Positions 34,292-45,831 of a stretch of 64,000 bases of DNA are shown here, piece by piece; positions within the stretch are counted from its first letter, which is position 1, and each line of letters opens with the position of its first letter. The notes beneath the pieces were generated by a model that did not search any database, had not been told where the DNA came from, and saw only the letters and a list, made by a program, of their open reading frames with translations. The position numbers and the translations under genes were made by a program. Origin of the DNA: Ampelomyces quisqualis (taxonomy: Eukaryota > Ascomycota > Dothideomycetes > Pleosporales > Phaeosphaeriaceae); contig JAGTXZ010000021.1 in the NCBI GenBank assembly GCA_018398575.1, positions 558,001 through 622,000 on the forward strand, written 5' to 3'.

Positions 34292-36070
34292 CTAGCGACG
34301 ACCAGCGAAGCTCTTCTTGCGCAGATGCGCGGCCGCATGACGCCTGTATTTCTTCGCCGCGTCGTCTGTTACCGTGACGGTGACTGCGACTTGTTCAATC
34401 ACGACTTCGTACACGATGCCGCTGGACGTGTATGTCGATGTGGAAACGATTTGGCCCTTCTGGGCGGCATCAACGTCCTGGGGAGAGGGAGCTGGGGTGA
34501 CTGTTGGGACGGCCGATGACACGGGGCTTCCCACGCTATCAGGAGCGGCAGGGTATTGGGGAATGGCAGGGATACCGGGACCGGAGGGAGTATCAGGAAG
34601 TGCAGAAGGAGACTTTGGACCAGCAGGGTAACCGGGACCGGCAGGAGTATCGGGAAGTGCAGGAGACTCAGGAGCTGCAGGGGCCTGAGGAGCAGCAGGA
34701 TACTGGGGAGCAGCAGGATACTCAGGAGCTGGGTTGGCGCTTGGGGAGTCGGGCACGAGGGGGTCTGCGTAGCCAGGGCCGTCTTGCACAGCGACGTTGC
34801 CACAGAGACCCTTTGTGGGGCCGGCGCAATCTTCCGTCTTGATGGCGTCGGGGAGGGATTTGATTTCGCACTGGCCTTGAGTGGATTCGGACTGGAGGGA
34901 GGGTGAGAAGATTGGGCAGTCTTCCACGCGGCCCGAGGGGTTGGTACATTGGGTGACGGCGGATTGGAGAACGTCAATGTCCCAGCCGTTGATGAAATCG
35001 CCATGGTATCCGTAACCTGTTGCATATGGTTAGTGACTGATGGATTGAGAGTGTAAAGGGGGTCATACCAGTGGGGTCACCGTTGGACCAGACAAACTGT
35101 CCGTCCTTGCCCTTGAAGGCGTTGGTGTCCCAGATAGTCTCGAAGAAGAGAGATGGGAGACGTGTGTCGTACCCCTCAGGGCACTGTCCACCGTCGATCA
35201 AGTTGGGGTAAGCCATGTGGCTTTTATGGTCAGGCGCAGTAGCGTCCTTGCCGTTCCAGCACGACGGGAAAAAGAGCTCAGCGCGGATACCGTTGGCACA
35301 GTTCTCATCCAGAAAAGCCTTGTCTGGCATAGAATGGCGGAAGCGCGAGCCCTCGGGCTGCTTGTCGTAGTTTAGACAGTTGAAGCCAATTGACTTCTGC
35401 ATGAGAGACTCTTGGGTCGTGTCCTCAGGGCCCCATGCCGAGGTTGGCGGGTCGGGAACAGGGCCGGTGAAGTTACGCATGCGCAGGTCACCAGCAAGCA
35501 TCTCGAAGCCTTTGGGGAATGCCTTGATGTTATCGCCGAAAAGCAGGTAGTATGCGAGCATGCCGCCGATCTGGGGAACGATCTCAGCCTCGCCACTGGC
35601 ATGGATGAAGTGCAGCGACGGTGTCCTGAAATGATCAGCACCGTGCAAATACGCTTGCCATCTCAGTCGACTTACCAGTAGGCCGACTTGTCATCGCTGA
35701 ATGCACAGGATGTGCATTCAGACTCTCTGAGCTGGTCGTAGCTGGTGTTCTCATCGAAATCTGGTCTCGCGTTAGTCGACCATTCTCCATCATGAAACCA
35801 AAGTTGCGTCGAGATTTCTTCAGGAACGAGCAGGATGACATGGCAGAAGTTCATGCGGTCCAAATCTAGCAGCAAGCGGAAAAGTGGGGATATTTGGTAC
35901 TTACTGCTTCCTCCGTGAATGACGTGACCGTGGCTGGAGATGGTGCCTTTCTCGACAATTGGATCAAGACGGGCGAGCGCAGTGCGGGAGTGGCATGGCA
36001 TGCGCCAGAAGGCGTTGGCGGTGCCGGACAGCAAGGCTGCCGCGGCGGAAAGTGATGCGACCGACTTCAT
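34292..36070 (-). CDS. Secreted DUF1996 protein with Pro-rich repeat tail
   Basis: Four exons: 36,070-35,905, 35,760-35,676, 35,625-35,069 and 35,016-34,292. Introns are 144, 50 and 52 bp and the product is 510 residues. A signal peptide of about 20 residues ends before FWRMPC. The DUF1996 domain follows (DPIVEKGTISSHGHVIHGGS, SECTSC, DKSAYWTP, then MLAYYLL, GFNC, CPEGYDTRLPSLFFETIWD, FVWSNGDPTGYGYHGDF). Conserved His, Cys and Asp in these motifs suggest a metal- or sugar-binding secreted fold, but activity is unknown. After residue 340 the chain becomes a Pro, Ala and Gly repeat region (units like YPAAPQ, SPALPDTP), then a Thr/Val-rich stretch and a basic tail (HLRKKSFAGRR). Some relatives have WSC domains; none is seen here. 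A cell-wall role is inferred. The first intron is longer than its neighbours but the join restores the conserved HGGSNF segment. Confidence 0.85.
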
Positions 36071-37796
36071 AGTGCGGGCGGAAGTGTTTGTGTACGTGGT
36101 CGACAGTCGTGTTTTTGCTCAGATCGATGCGCGATGTTCGTAGTGTTCCGGTTCAGTCGAAAACGTAGGGTGCTGCTCAGCGTGACGGAGATGGATGCGT
36201 AGCCACCAGGACTTCGAATGGAGCCAAGATGCACAGGTCAAGCGGTATGCACAATTGAAAAGAGCGTAAACGTCGACGAACGAAGATGTTGGTTGGAAGC
36301 GAATGTAGATTGCTAAGGAGCGTGGAAAGGAATGACAAGTACGGAGTACTGAGTGCCGCCGAGGATGGGAAGTCGAGAAGAGGGGTGGGCGGGCGGGAAA
36401 ACGAACGAATATCAAGCGAGACTGTCCACAGTACGGATAGGGAGATGAAGGAATGCTCCCGTTGGCCAGCTGAGCACTGGCCACAAAGGTAAGATGAAAC
36501 AGGGCCAGCACTGAGCAAGGGGACTTGGTCAAGGATCTGGGGTGCAAAAGCCCGCAGGGATGGGGCAGGGCATGATCATTATTGATGCACGCTTTCACCC
36601 TACTCCGTACAGCCTTGCGAGCCGAGCCTCAGGCGCGAATGCGGTGTTTCTGTCCACGCGACAGACAGCCGGCGACCGGTGTTGGTGTTCAGCGCTCGTC
36701 CGCTGCGCCCATGCACAAAGGCTCCGGTACACAGCGGGCACAATGGTCCCGGCATCGCAATCTCCAGGTTCCCAAGGGCCAAGATACGGATTCATTGAGC
36801 GGATGGAGCCTCTGTTGCGGGCGCTCTGGGGGATGCGCGAAGCTCGACTTGCATGTCACAATCGTGCATGCACCCGTCCCGTAAGATTGCCCAAGAGATG
36901 CCCGGCGCGGCAATGAACATGTCCCGCTGAAGCTCTCACTCACAGCGACATGCCGTCCGGAGCAATTGCAAGCATCGGTTTTAAGGAGGCCGTCTCGCGG
37001 GATGAGATTGCGACGTGTGTGAGCGAGCGCGTGTGTGACCAGTGATGGGTGAGACGTAGGCGCCAGAGAAGCTTGATTCGCCCCAGCGCTCACTTTCCAC
37101 ACATGGGATGTGTCTAGTGCGATTCATGCGCTTTGCGACGGCACGGCAGCTCGTTGTTTGTGTGGATCTTTGTGCGTGGGACAGGGGAACGATAGCCGTG
37201 CTCTGCTCACATGGTTCGTCGTGGATACGAAGAAAAAGGGAGTGCAAGTGGAAGTGGAAGTTGGCCCCTGAGCACAGCTGGCCGCTTGAGGACGGCGGAT
37301 TCGGCTGCTTTTGGTCGCTGGGAACTTCGCACTGGATGCACGGCGGTTGTATTCCCGGGCAGCAGCACCGCTGTTTCGCGGCTGGTTGGATCCATGGCCG
37401 TGACATGCTTTTACCTGGTTTCGTTTGACTCTGTTACGCAGCCGCGGACTAGGTGGCATTCTACCTCCAACGTGCCACGCTCGCCATTGGTTGCGCAATA
37501 TGTGTGTAAGACGGTACTCCGTACTCCGTACTGCCATGGTATTCAGATTACGCCAGCAGAGTGTGTTCATCGACAATTCTCACATCGACCCTGCAATCCT
37601 GCGCAGGCCAACGTTGTGCAAATATCGCCCCTGACCGCCGCACCCATGTGTCAATCGTGCCGACCCTGCATATACCATCGTCTCTTTACGGACGCGCACG
37701 CATATTGTGTATCGATAGCCTATGCGGTTGTATACCCCCAGCCTCCCCCCATGGCACGACATGTTTGTCCCTTGCAGCATGTGTGACGCAACCCGT
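36071..37796. other. Intergenic region, GC-rich, with repeated GTACGGAGTAC-type motifs
   Basis: Many overlapping frames on both strands are produced by GC content; none shows a domain. The 11-mer GTACGGAGTAC is at 36,339-36,349, a partial copy at 36,601-36,610, and two overlapping reverse copies at 37,514-37,531. The left part is the promoter of the DUF1996 gene. Confidence 0.5.
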
Positions 37797-39350
37797 TCAA
37801 AGCCTCGCGCCCTCCCGCAGCGGCACATGTTCCCACGCTTTCTCGAACCCGCAGCTTCGTACCCAATGTGGCTCGCCAGCTTCGACCGAGTCCGTGGCCA
37901 TGTGGCCTAGTTTCCGCCACATGTCGCCTTGGATCATGAAGCCTGGTTTGTCTTGGTACGCTTGACACGCTTGCTGGCCATGCGCAAGGGCGCGGACGAG
38001 TTTGCTTGCGTGGCCGTCGTCTGAGAAGGCTCGTACGCGCGCAATGACGCCGTCCCAGTCTGAGTCCTTGGCGGGGTTGTAGTTTGTGATCTCGTCGAGG
38101 AGGAGTGCTGGGCAGCCTCGCGAGACGTACGTGACCATGTCGCTCCAGACTTTCCACTCGAGGAGGCGGCGCTTCACAGTGGGGGTGAGGAATGCGTTCG
38201 CGGGGGAAAGGAAATTCGAGAAAAAGATGCTGCAGTTTACGCAGTGCATCAGGAAGAAGTCGAACTTGACTCGATGTGGAGGCTTCTGCGCTGTGCCCGT
38301 GTAGTATACTGTGCCCAAGTCAGAGACAGTCATACGTCGTTCAAAAGGCAACTGACCTGCAGCGTTGATCATCTCAGCCGTCTTTTCTTCTAGCTCGCTT
38401 TCCTCGACTGTGTACTGGCTGGCAAGCTTCATCATTTCTTCTGGAGCGCGCTTCATGATGCCCTCCATACTCTTATCGCCATCTTCCCAATGCGCCGCAT
38501 TGCTCAACATTTCATCATCCCTGGCCTCCTCTAACAGCTGCACAATCGTTTTGTGTGCGTTTTTGTGGCTCCGATGTACCTCTGCAGCCTTCTCACAGCC
38601 AAGGAACAACGGCACCATCCAGCTGTCGTGCACGGCTGCTTGCGCTAGCGCTTCTGCGATAATCGCTGGCTGCTGGAACTCGATGCCAAAGCCCAGATGT
38701 ATAATCGGATGTAACAAGCTCGCGAAGAGACGGCAAAGCAGGTCGTTCGCGCGGTCATCTTCAGCGAAGAGGTATTCGTTCAAGACATTCTGCCAACTCT
38801 TGGCCTCAATCTCTTTCTGGAAGAAGACAAGAAAGTCATGGTAGTACTTTTCCTTTCCCAGATACTTCTTGAATTTCTCTGGCTTGTGCATGTCATCGAC
38901 GATGGATTCTGTAAGAGGTTCAGGTGGTCGCTGGTATGATACATTGTCGTCGTAGCCTTTTTGAATCTCAGCAGGGGAAGCATTGAGCGCAAAGAGCGTG
39001 AGTAAGTGGTGCGCGATGTGGTTCTGTCATGACATTAGACTATGATGGTTCATATGGTACTTTTACTTGTTTGAACTTGCATGATAACTTGACTGGTTGA
39101 AGAAGATATGATGCTGCTCGTGATTGACTTGCAGCAATTGACTCGCCCTGTCCGCACTCTCAGCAGTCAGACCTTTGACGTAGAACTCGGGTTGCTGCGA
39201 AGCTACGAGACGAACTCGCGATCTGGTGGCCATAGTAGAAACTTTGCTATGACTTGCAAACCTTGTTCCGAAATGGGAGGTGAGTCGCGTGTTAGAACAG
39301 ATGGATGTTGGTAAAGTTTCAGGATATATGCGGGCAGCTCGGTAGAACAT
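37797..39350 (-). CDS. Questin oxidase-like protein (DUF4243 family)
   Basis: Exons 39,350-39,081, 39,023-38,357 and 38,308-37,797 give 482 residues. The first intron (57 bp) uses a GC-AG pair (GCAAGT donor, TCTAAT branch, ACAG acceptor); it is needed to join HHIFFNQSSYH to NHIAHHLLTLFALNASP. The second (48 bp, GTCAGT...CACAG) is in frame and joins NAA to VYYTG, matching the family. Conserved His-rich segments (NHEQHHIFF, NHIAHHLL, LHPIIHLGFGIEFQQPAIIAEALAQAAVH, FFLMHCVNC) are typical. In geodin- and aflatoxin-type pathways this family performs Baeyer-Villiger-like ring oxidation of anthraquinones. No polyketide synthase lies in the window, so the substrate is unknown. The start could instead be M40 at 39,233; the longer N-terminus is basic and might be a targeting peptide. 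Confidence 0.83.
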
Positions 39351-39652
39351 GGGCGAATGTGAAGATGCACGGTTTCCCGTTCAAAATATATGTTAGTCTA
39401 GAGCGCGCACCGTGACATGTTGTAAACTCGTATCTGCTCAGGTCGCCGCCGTAGCAGTGTGGCAATGACGTTTGTGGGGAAGCGTAGAGTCTTTGCCCCT
39501 CAATGCCGAGCCCGCGCTGACAGATGCCACCGGTGCTTCGGCGTCTTCAAGAGCGAGAGTATTCACATTGGTCATAGATAGGTCTAGAGCACGAACCATT
39601 ACTATTCACGTATTCGTGTCATTTCGGAGACGATGCTTCATGGTGCGCGAAG
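39351..39652. other. Intergenic spacer
   Basis: About 300 bp between two minus-strand genes, holding the promoter of the questin-oxidase-like gene. Nothing else seen. Confidence 0.5.
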
Positions 39653-41517
39653 CTAGCACATGCCCGACAGAACTGCCATACCAGTAACGTGATCAACCGT
39701 TGCCTCGCCCTCCTGTTCTAACAAGTCATCAATCTTGCTCTTGCTCTTGATGCGCCAGAAAGCTTGGGCGCCATCGGTGAATCTCTTGGTGATGCCCTCA
39801 ACATGCTCATCAGGGCAGGCGGCGAAGCACAACCGAAAGCACCTGTAACTATCCTTGTCGAGGATTTCCTGTGATGTGGCGAACATGCTACCAGGTGCAA
39901 CAAGGCATAGGTATGGCTTGGTGGTCCAGAAAATCCATTGCGCTCGTGACAGGCGTGCGCCCGGAACTTGCTTGGCCAGAGGATGCGAGGCAAAGTTGAA
40001 GCGGACCCAGACGAACATTCCGCCGAGAGGGCGGACGAACGAGTAGATCTGTGTCTTTTCGACGACGGCCCAGTCATCATCCTCGTTCACCACTTGGGTG
40101 AGTGATCTGCGACGGCCAGCCTTGACCGCTTCTTTGCCTGCATTGAGAACGTCACACATGGTCGACATCCTGCGCTCATAATTGCCGCGTAGACCCTCGA
40201 GCCAGCGCACCCAGCCATCGACCTTCCAGCCACTACCATCTGCGGCGCCGCCTTTGCCAGGATCGGTTGGGCTCTGCGGGCCCATGATAAGCTCTGCAAC
40301 CATGGACTGTACGAAGCCAGATGGTTGTTGAGTCGTCGTCTCTGTCACGCGGAGAATGCGTTCAACAAGCGCAGGCTGAGCAGTGATCCATCCTAGCCGG
40401 CATCCTGGAGCTATTGTCTTGGAGAAGGTATCCAGGCGGACAACACGACCCTGGTAGTCCACGCTGAGGTAAGACGGAATGAGGCTGTCGAGGAACTCGA
40501 AGCCAGATGACTTGGTTGGTCGCGGTGACATGGTTTTGGATGACGACGATGGGAATTGGAGGTACCAGTAGGGGTCGTCTTCCACAATGATGACGTCGTA
40601 TAGGACGCAAAGCGCGTAGATGTCTGTCCTGCGGGCGACTGACAGGGTGCCGGACGTGGGGTTTTGTCCAATGGTGACGGTGTACATGAGGTGTGGCCGA
40701 CGACCCTTGTTGAAGTCCCAGTTCTCGAGGACGTCTTGGAGGCCACCAGGCCCCTTGGCCAACATTCCCTCGTCATCGATGGCAACTGGCGCAATGTTGA
40801 AGCCTTTGGGGGTGCATGTCTGAATGGCGTTCATGTAGGCATATTCCTCGCACAGTATGGCCGGTCTCTCGGCGCGCGGATCATGATCGGCCGACCACTC
40901 GTTGCTGAGCGCCGTGATTGTCTTGGAGAAGCCGTCGGTCGAGCCGCAAGTCAAGATGATCTCCGGGCCCCCCTGGTATGGCACAAAGGGATGGAGATGG
41001 TTCCTCGTGAAGCTGCGGAGGAAGTCGAACAGCGGCGGATAGCCTAGGGCTTGGCCGTACTGCAGTGCCGACATGAGGTCGATCTTGCGTGCGGCATCTG
41101 GCACGCCTGAAGCGTGGGGAACAACGAGGCGCGAGGCGGGCGGTTCGCGGTGGCTCTTTGCGACGCGGGTTTCAGCCAGCTGCGCGCTCGGGGGGGCGTC
41201 GGCGGGCGGGTCGGCGGGCGGGTCGACAGGCCTGTTGGGTGTTGGCTGCCATCGGTTGGCATGTGAGACGCTGGCCTCGAGGGTGTCGTAGGGGAAGTAT
41301 TTGTCGTTGGGGAGGCCTGTCACTGGTCAGGGTGTGGCAAGAGCGACGATGCGGACGGGTGCATGCCTCCAGCCAATTGAGCAATGCCGGGGATGGTGAA
41401 GTACTTGTAGAACTGCTTGATGCTCGAGGCTTGGCGCGCCTTTGTGCTGCGAGAGAGATGGTGGGAGAGATCCACGGGGGCCGGGAAGCTAGCTGGATCG
41501 CCTGTGTAGGGCGCCAT
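39653..41517 (-). CDS. Aromatic/alpha-aminoadipate-type aminotransferase (ARO8-like, PLP-dependent)
   Basis: Two exons, 41,517-41,367 and 41,316-39,653, give 604 residues. The 50 bp intron has a GC donor (GGAG|GCATGC) and AG acceptor. It is required to rebuild the conserved LAGGLPNDKYFPYDTLEA segment. Fold-type I aminotransferase motifs are present: YGQALGYPPLFDFLR, TCGSTDGFSKTI, TIGQNPTSGTLS, VIIVEDDPYWYLQF, and the PLP-lysine block RLDTFSKTIAPGCRLGWI. The enzyme would transfer amino groups between aromatic amino acids (or 2-aminoadipate) and 2-oxoglutarate in the cytosol. Relative to yeast Aro8 it has extra low-complexity inserts, a Pro/Asp-rich stretch near residue 75-95 and a Gly/Asp segment near 395. 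It shares a 420 bp bidirectional promoter with the LCCL gene. Confidence 0.88.
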
Positions 41518-41937
41518 GGCTGTGGTGAGGGAGAAGACGCAGGTGGTGGGATGCTTGCGCTGCAGCGTACAAGACGGTCGGTCTGTCAGGCAGCAGTGAA
41601 GGCCATGCATGGGGAAGCTCGGGAATCGAGCGATACGAGCTGATTAGAAATCTGCCCGCATACCCGGCATGGTGACGACACGAACGCGGCAGCCGCCGGA
41701 AGTAGCGTGTGGTGGCGCACGCCGCATGGTCTGTAGTATGTGCGCAGGAAGTATGGTGGTATGTATGTACAGGATGACGCACCACCGCCCCGGCGTTGCA
41801 TCACGTGGTCCGTACCTTTCCTTCCCCTCCCACCCCCCCTTCCACCCCCCTCTTTTTGCCTCGCGCCCCCTCTTGCAGGCGCATCTCCCACGCTGTCGTC
41901 CCCAACCTCCCGCCACGAGCTGCGCTCGCTCATAGAC
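41518..41937. promoter_or_regulatory. Bidirectional promoter between aminotransferase and LCCL genes
   Basis: 420 bp separates the two divergent start codons. A pyrimidine-rich tract (about 41,812-41,878, long C and CT runs) lies just upstream of the LCCL start, a common feature of fungal core promoters. Confidence 0.55.
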
Positions 41938-43830
41938 ATGGCGCCAGACGACTACGATGACGAGGCCGCGCCCCCCCAGTGCTACCGCGACGACGAGAAC
42001 GCTAGCATCCGTTCCCACCACTCCGCCGTGCCCATCGCCAGCCCCGAAGCCTCCCGGCAAGAACACCACCCTGCCCACGGTCCCTACTCCATTACCCAAT
42101 ATGCCCCCCCGCGGTTGCAGCGCACGTGGAGCAATGTGGTCACGTGGGTCAAGGGCCCGCAGCCGCCGCGACCCTGGAAGATCCATCCGTGCTTGCCCAG
42201 GATCCAAACAGCACCCATCCGTTTTGTAGACACCTTCTTCCCCAAGCGGAAGCAGAAGATTACGCTGCTGGTAGGCTTCTACTGTTGCTGGATACTGAGC
42301 TTTGGCTTGGTGCTGCATCGAAGTGCCTTTGCAGCCGAAATACCAGGCTACGGCAGTCCAGTCAGGTTGCGATGCACAGACCGGTTCTGGAGCGATGGCA
42401 ATGGCTGCGGCCTGAACGGTCATCTGTGCCGGCCATTCGCCAATGCCACGATGCCCTTCCGCTGTCCAGCCACCTGCCGCCGCGAGATACTGCAGAATCC
42501 CCATGCTGTCGGCGACCAATCAATAGTGTACAAGCAATTAGTCGTTGGAGGGCCTACAGACGACGAAGAGACCCTTCACAACACGTACTACCGCGCAGAC
42601 TCGTTCGTCTGCGCAGCCGCCATTCACGCTGGCTTCATCGGCGACAAGTCTGGAGGCTGTGGAGTTATTGCTCATGTTGGTGAGAAGAGCCACTTTTCCA
42701 GTGTGGACAGGAAGCACATCTCGAGCATCGGCTTCGATTCATATTTCCCCAAGTCCTTCACTTTTCTCCCAGGTACCCAGGCACAGTGTCGCGATCTGCG
42801 ATGGCCGTTGCTCGGCGTGTCGCTCACCTTCACCATCCTGCTATCTCTTTTCACCACCTCACCTGCCGTCTTTTTCACGTCCGCCTTCCTGGGCATTTTC
42901 TTCCATGTTGCGCTCGTGTCAGATCCACCGAACCTGACCGATTACTACGCCATCATCAGCATAGCACTGGGACACTTGCTTCCGGCAGGATTTTGCATGT
43001 ACGCCGTGTATTATTTCGCTGTGAAGCGCACCCTCCAGGATCTTGATGCCCAAGTTGAGAAGACTTTTCTCTGGCTCGGTGGTTGCTGGATCGGCGCTCT
43101 CAACAACTACACCTTCGACCACATTCCCATTGAACGTTTGACACCTCACGATATTCAGAACCAACCCGGCGCCATCCCAGCCCTCATCACCGTAGTGCTC
43201 TGCCTCTTCAGCATCGCCCTCGGTCAAGTATGGGCCTTCCGTGTCGAGGGCCGTTTGCCAAAGTACCTTGCCATCTACGGCATCCTAGTCGGCGGTGTCC
43301 TAGCACTCGTCGCCATCCCGCAAATGAACGTTCGCATCCACCACTATATCCTAGGTCTCTTACTCGTCTCAGGGACAGCTATACAGAATCGCCCAAGTCT
43401 CCTCTGGCAAGGTATTCTCATCGGCCTCTTCATCAACGGCACTGCGCGGTGGGGTTTCGCTAGTATCCTCGAAACCCCAGACGCCCTTCGCGGCGATGCT
43501 CCCGTCGGCTCGCTTCTCCCCATCATCACCGCACCCATCATCCACAACAACTTCAATCTGCACAATCTCAACCCAAACATTACGTTTGACTTCCATCTCC
43601 CGTTCCCAGAGCCCTTTGATGGTCTCAGCATCCTCGTCAACGACGTCGAGCGCTTCCACGAATTCCAAGACCGCATGGACCATGGCTGGACTTGGGTCAA
43701 GCACCTGGAAGGCGTGAATGAGTACTTCAGATTCGCCTACCTGCGAGGCGGAGGTAGGGGCGACTATTCCAAAGCCGGCACTTGGGGCGCGGATGGCAGT
43801 TGGACGGACATGGAGGCTGGGCCGTCGTAG
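41938..43830 (+). CDS. LCCL domain-containing multi-pass membrane protein
   Basis: Single exon, 630 residues from the ATG at 41,938. An in-frame ATG at 41,740 would add 66 Pro-rich residues of non-conserved sequence and is less likely. The N-terminal 110 residues are hydrophilic and likely cytosolic, followed by a first membrane helix (ITLLVGFYCCWILSFGLVLH). The LCCL domain follows, with its cysteine pattern (RCTDRFWSDGNGCGLNGHLC, FRCPATC, SFVCAAAIHAGFIGDKSGGC), at about residues 145-265. Then come seven or more membrane helices up to residue about 530 and a soluble C-terminus. LCCL domains are extracellular modules that may bind lipid or polysaccharide. Fungal relatives are uncharacterised. 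An endomembrane or plasma-membrane location is inferred. Confidence 0.87.
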   Translation: MAPDDYDDEAAPPQCYRDDENASIRSHHSAVPIASPEASRQEHHPAHGPYSITQYAPPRLQRTWSNVVTWVKGPQPPRPWKIHPCLPRIQTAPIRFVDTFFPKRKQKITLLVGFYCCWILSFGLVLHRSAFAAEIPGYGSPVRLRCTDRFWSDGNGCGLNGHLCRPFANATMPFRCPATCRREILQNPHAVGDQSIVYKQLVVGGPTDDEETLHNTYYRADSFVCAAAIHAGFIGDKSGGCGVIAHVGEKSHFSSVDRKHISSIGFDSYFPKSFTFLPGTQAQCRDLRWPLLGVSLTFTILLSLFTTSPAVFFTSAFLGIFFHVALVSDPPNLTDYYAIISIALGHLLPAGFCMYAVYYFAVKRTLQDLDAQVEKTFLWLGGCWIGALNNYTFDHIPIERLTPHDIQNQPGAIPALITVVLCLFSIALGQVWAFRVEGRLPKYLAIYGILVGGVLALVAIPQMNVRIHHYILGLLLVSGTAIQNRPSLLWQGILIGLFINGTARWGFASILETPDALRGDAPVGSLLPIITAPIIHNNFNLHNLNPNITFDFHLPFPEPFDGLSILVNDVERFHEFQDRMDHGWTWVKHLEGVNEYFRFAYLRGGGRGDYSKAGTWGADGSWTDMEAGPS

Positions 43831-45546
43831 ACTTGACACGTGGTGTTGTACTGTGACCTGAGGCCAGCGAGTGTTGGGATTCACTGGAGCATAGAGTGGT
43901 TGATGTGCAAAATCCAGAACCTGTTGTTTACGAAGCATGTATGAATATAGCTTGTTATCCGACCTAGGAATCATTCGCCGTCGATGAGGTACATTACGCC
44001 CGTGGTGATTCAGGAAATATGGGCTGTTTAGTTGACTCGAAAACAGCGCGTGGGGGAGGAAAGGGCTTAGGGTGGAGTGGGATAGCAGACCAGTAGACTG
44101 TTGGGGGTTAGACATGTGGAGCGCTACTTCACCTGTGCAGCTGTTGAGCGTCTTTCCACCAGTGACCTGGAGGCGTTCGTCGGAGATTGTCGGCTACTCC
44201 TTGTCGATGCGATCGTGGAGCCTCTTCAGCTGTAGACAGACCTCGGCCTTGTACTCGCTGTACACTTGCTTGCAGCATAGTGCGAGTCCCGCACACTCGC
44301 TTATGTAGCAGTGGTATGAGAGCGCAGATGCGTTGTTATTATACTCCCGCAAATTCATCTTTTGGTTAGCGCGCTTGGAGGACTAGCGTGTGCCTTGAGA
44401 CTTGTGATGCGTGTGCACGTGAGATGACGATGAGTTGGCTTCCGCTTATCGTGGTGGGGTGGGAAGTGAAGCGGTCGGGCTCGATCAGGCCTCCCGTGTG
44501 AATCATACAAGCTTGAGACCCCATTCACACCACTGTGCCCGCTATATTGATTTTCTGGCGGCCTGGGAGACTAAGGGCTGACGTAGCTCAAGCTGGGCTG
44601 CTTGGATGCTACTTCAATATTCTACTCCTTGAGATTGCCCCTATAAGTCTCTCAGTGCTCGACAGCTACAACTTTTCCTCAACCACAACTTCCCTTATAC
44701 CGACTCGATTCCATCCATCAAGGCCGAATCACGACACACGAAACGCTAGATCTAATTCCAGGCCTGTGCCATTCTCGACCTTCCCCAGAGCCGCGAATCA
44801 TGGTTCATCGACTCGTGCTGGCCGACTACCAAGATGACAGACTTAACTCTTTGCCCACTTACTAACAGCTCCAAATTGTTTACACGCTGATAAGGAGCAC
44901 ACACATGTTACACAGTGTAATTTAGCGGATCTGGGAACACACAAATTAGGACTCGTAAGCCCCTGATGGCATACGTAGGTTCAGTACAAGTGCGGGACAT
45001 GGAGTCAACGTTACCGAGGTAGGCTTAAGAGAGGCGTTGTGGGACAGCCTCAACTCTTCGAACACCTATGATAGCACAGCATTATCTCCCGTATTGTTAG
45101 GATAGCAGTGTATTTCAGGTGCTTCTTGGCATAAGTATTGTTTTACCTTGATATAATGTCACGCACAGGTAGATTGCCGACAAACAGTAAGACGGCTACG
45201 TCCATTGCTGTGCTATTTCAGGTGGTGAATGTACCTGTGGTCCTGGCGCTTGAGCAATACTTACGTCTTCCGCCCCTACCGTGAGGTCTTTGCTGGTAAT
45301 ACTCTTGGAGCACGACAACCTCAAGCCTATATACCTCGGCCTCAAAGACTAAATCTCCCCACGCACAATCAGCATTGCAGCTGCGGACGAATCCGATCGC
45401 GCGATCCCAGACCTCCTTCTTCACTCTCCCCACGGTAATTCGCATTCTCGTTATCAATTTCTTGCTCCCCAACTACAATGCCAATGATACCGCCATCAGA
45501 GGCGCCCTGATTTCGTGTTGAGAAATGAAAGAAGAGGTAAACCTAG
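43831..45546. other. Intergenic region, no supported gene
   Basis: Short frames only. Around 45,350-45,480 the plus strand reads SPRTISIAAADESDRAIPDL, which may belong to the same broken gene as the fragment at 45,547-45,831, but no join could be made. Confidence 0.45.
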
Positions 45547-45831
45547 CGGGACATAACTCAGGCTCTTATCCAAAACTTGGACCTAGCCCTTAAGGGCCTT
45601 GATAAGATCTAGGACAAGAAGTTTGCCCCATTCCAGGCCTCGTACACAAAGTACACCAAGTATCTCAAGCAAAATAAAGTCACCCCCGACCTGACACTGC
45701 GTATATCCGCTTACCAGGGCCCCTGGGTAACAGAGCTCGTGTCGCCGTCCCCCACCAGGACCACACCCTCTGTATCCGTTGATAGCGTTCAGTCTGCCAC
45801 GTCTCTGACTCTCTGGATTTCAAGTTACTAA
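45547..45831 (+). pseudogene. Gene fragment, 95 codons with one internal stop
   Basis: Codons from 45,547 to the TAA at 45,829-45,831 read as a protein-like helical segment (ALIQNLDLALKGLDKI, KKFAPFQASYTKYTKYLKQ, then a Thr/Ser-rich tail TRTTPSVSVDSVQSATSLTL). A TAG interrupts it early, after LDKI. No upstream ATG in frame was found. It looks like the remnant of a hypothetical protein gene or of a transposon-carried gene. Identity is unknown. Confidence 0.4.

Noticed and set aside
36119..37786. Several long overlapping frames on both strands
   Set aside because: GC-rich, stop-poor DNA gives many frames at once; none has domain features, and they contradict each other.
41740..41937. 66-residue N-terminal extension of the LCCL protein
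   Set aside because: Pro-rich translation of a CT-rich promoter tract; the ATG at 41,938 gives a better start.
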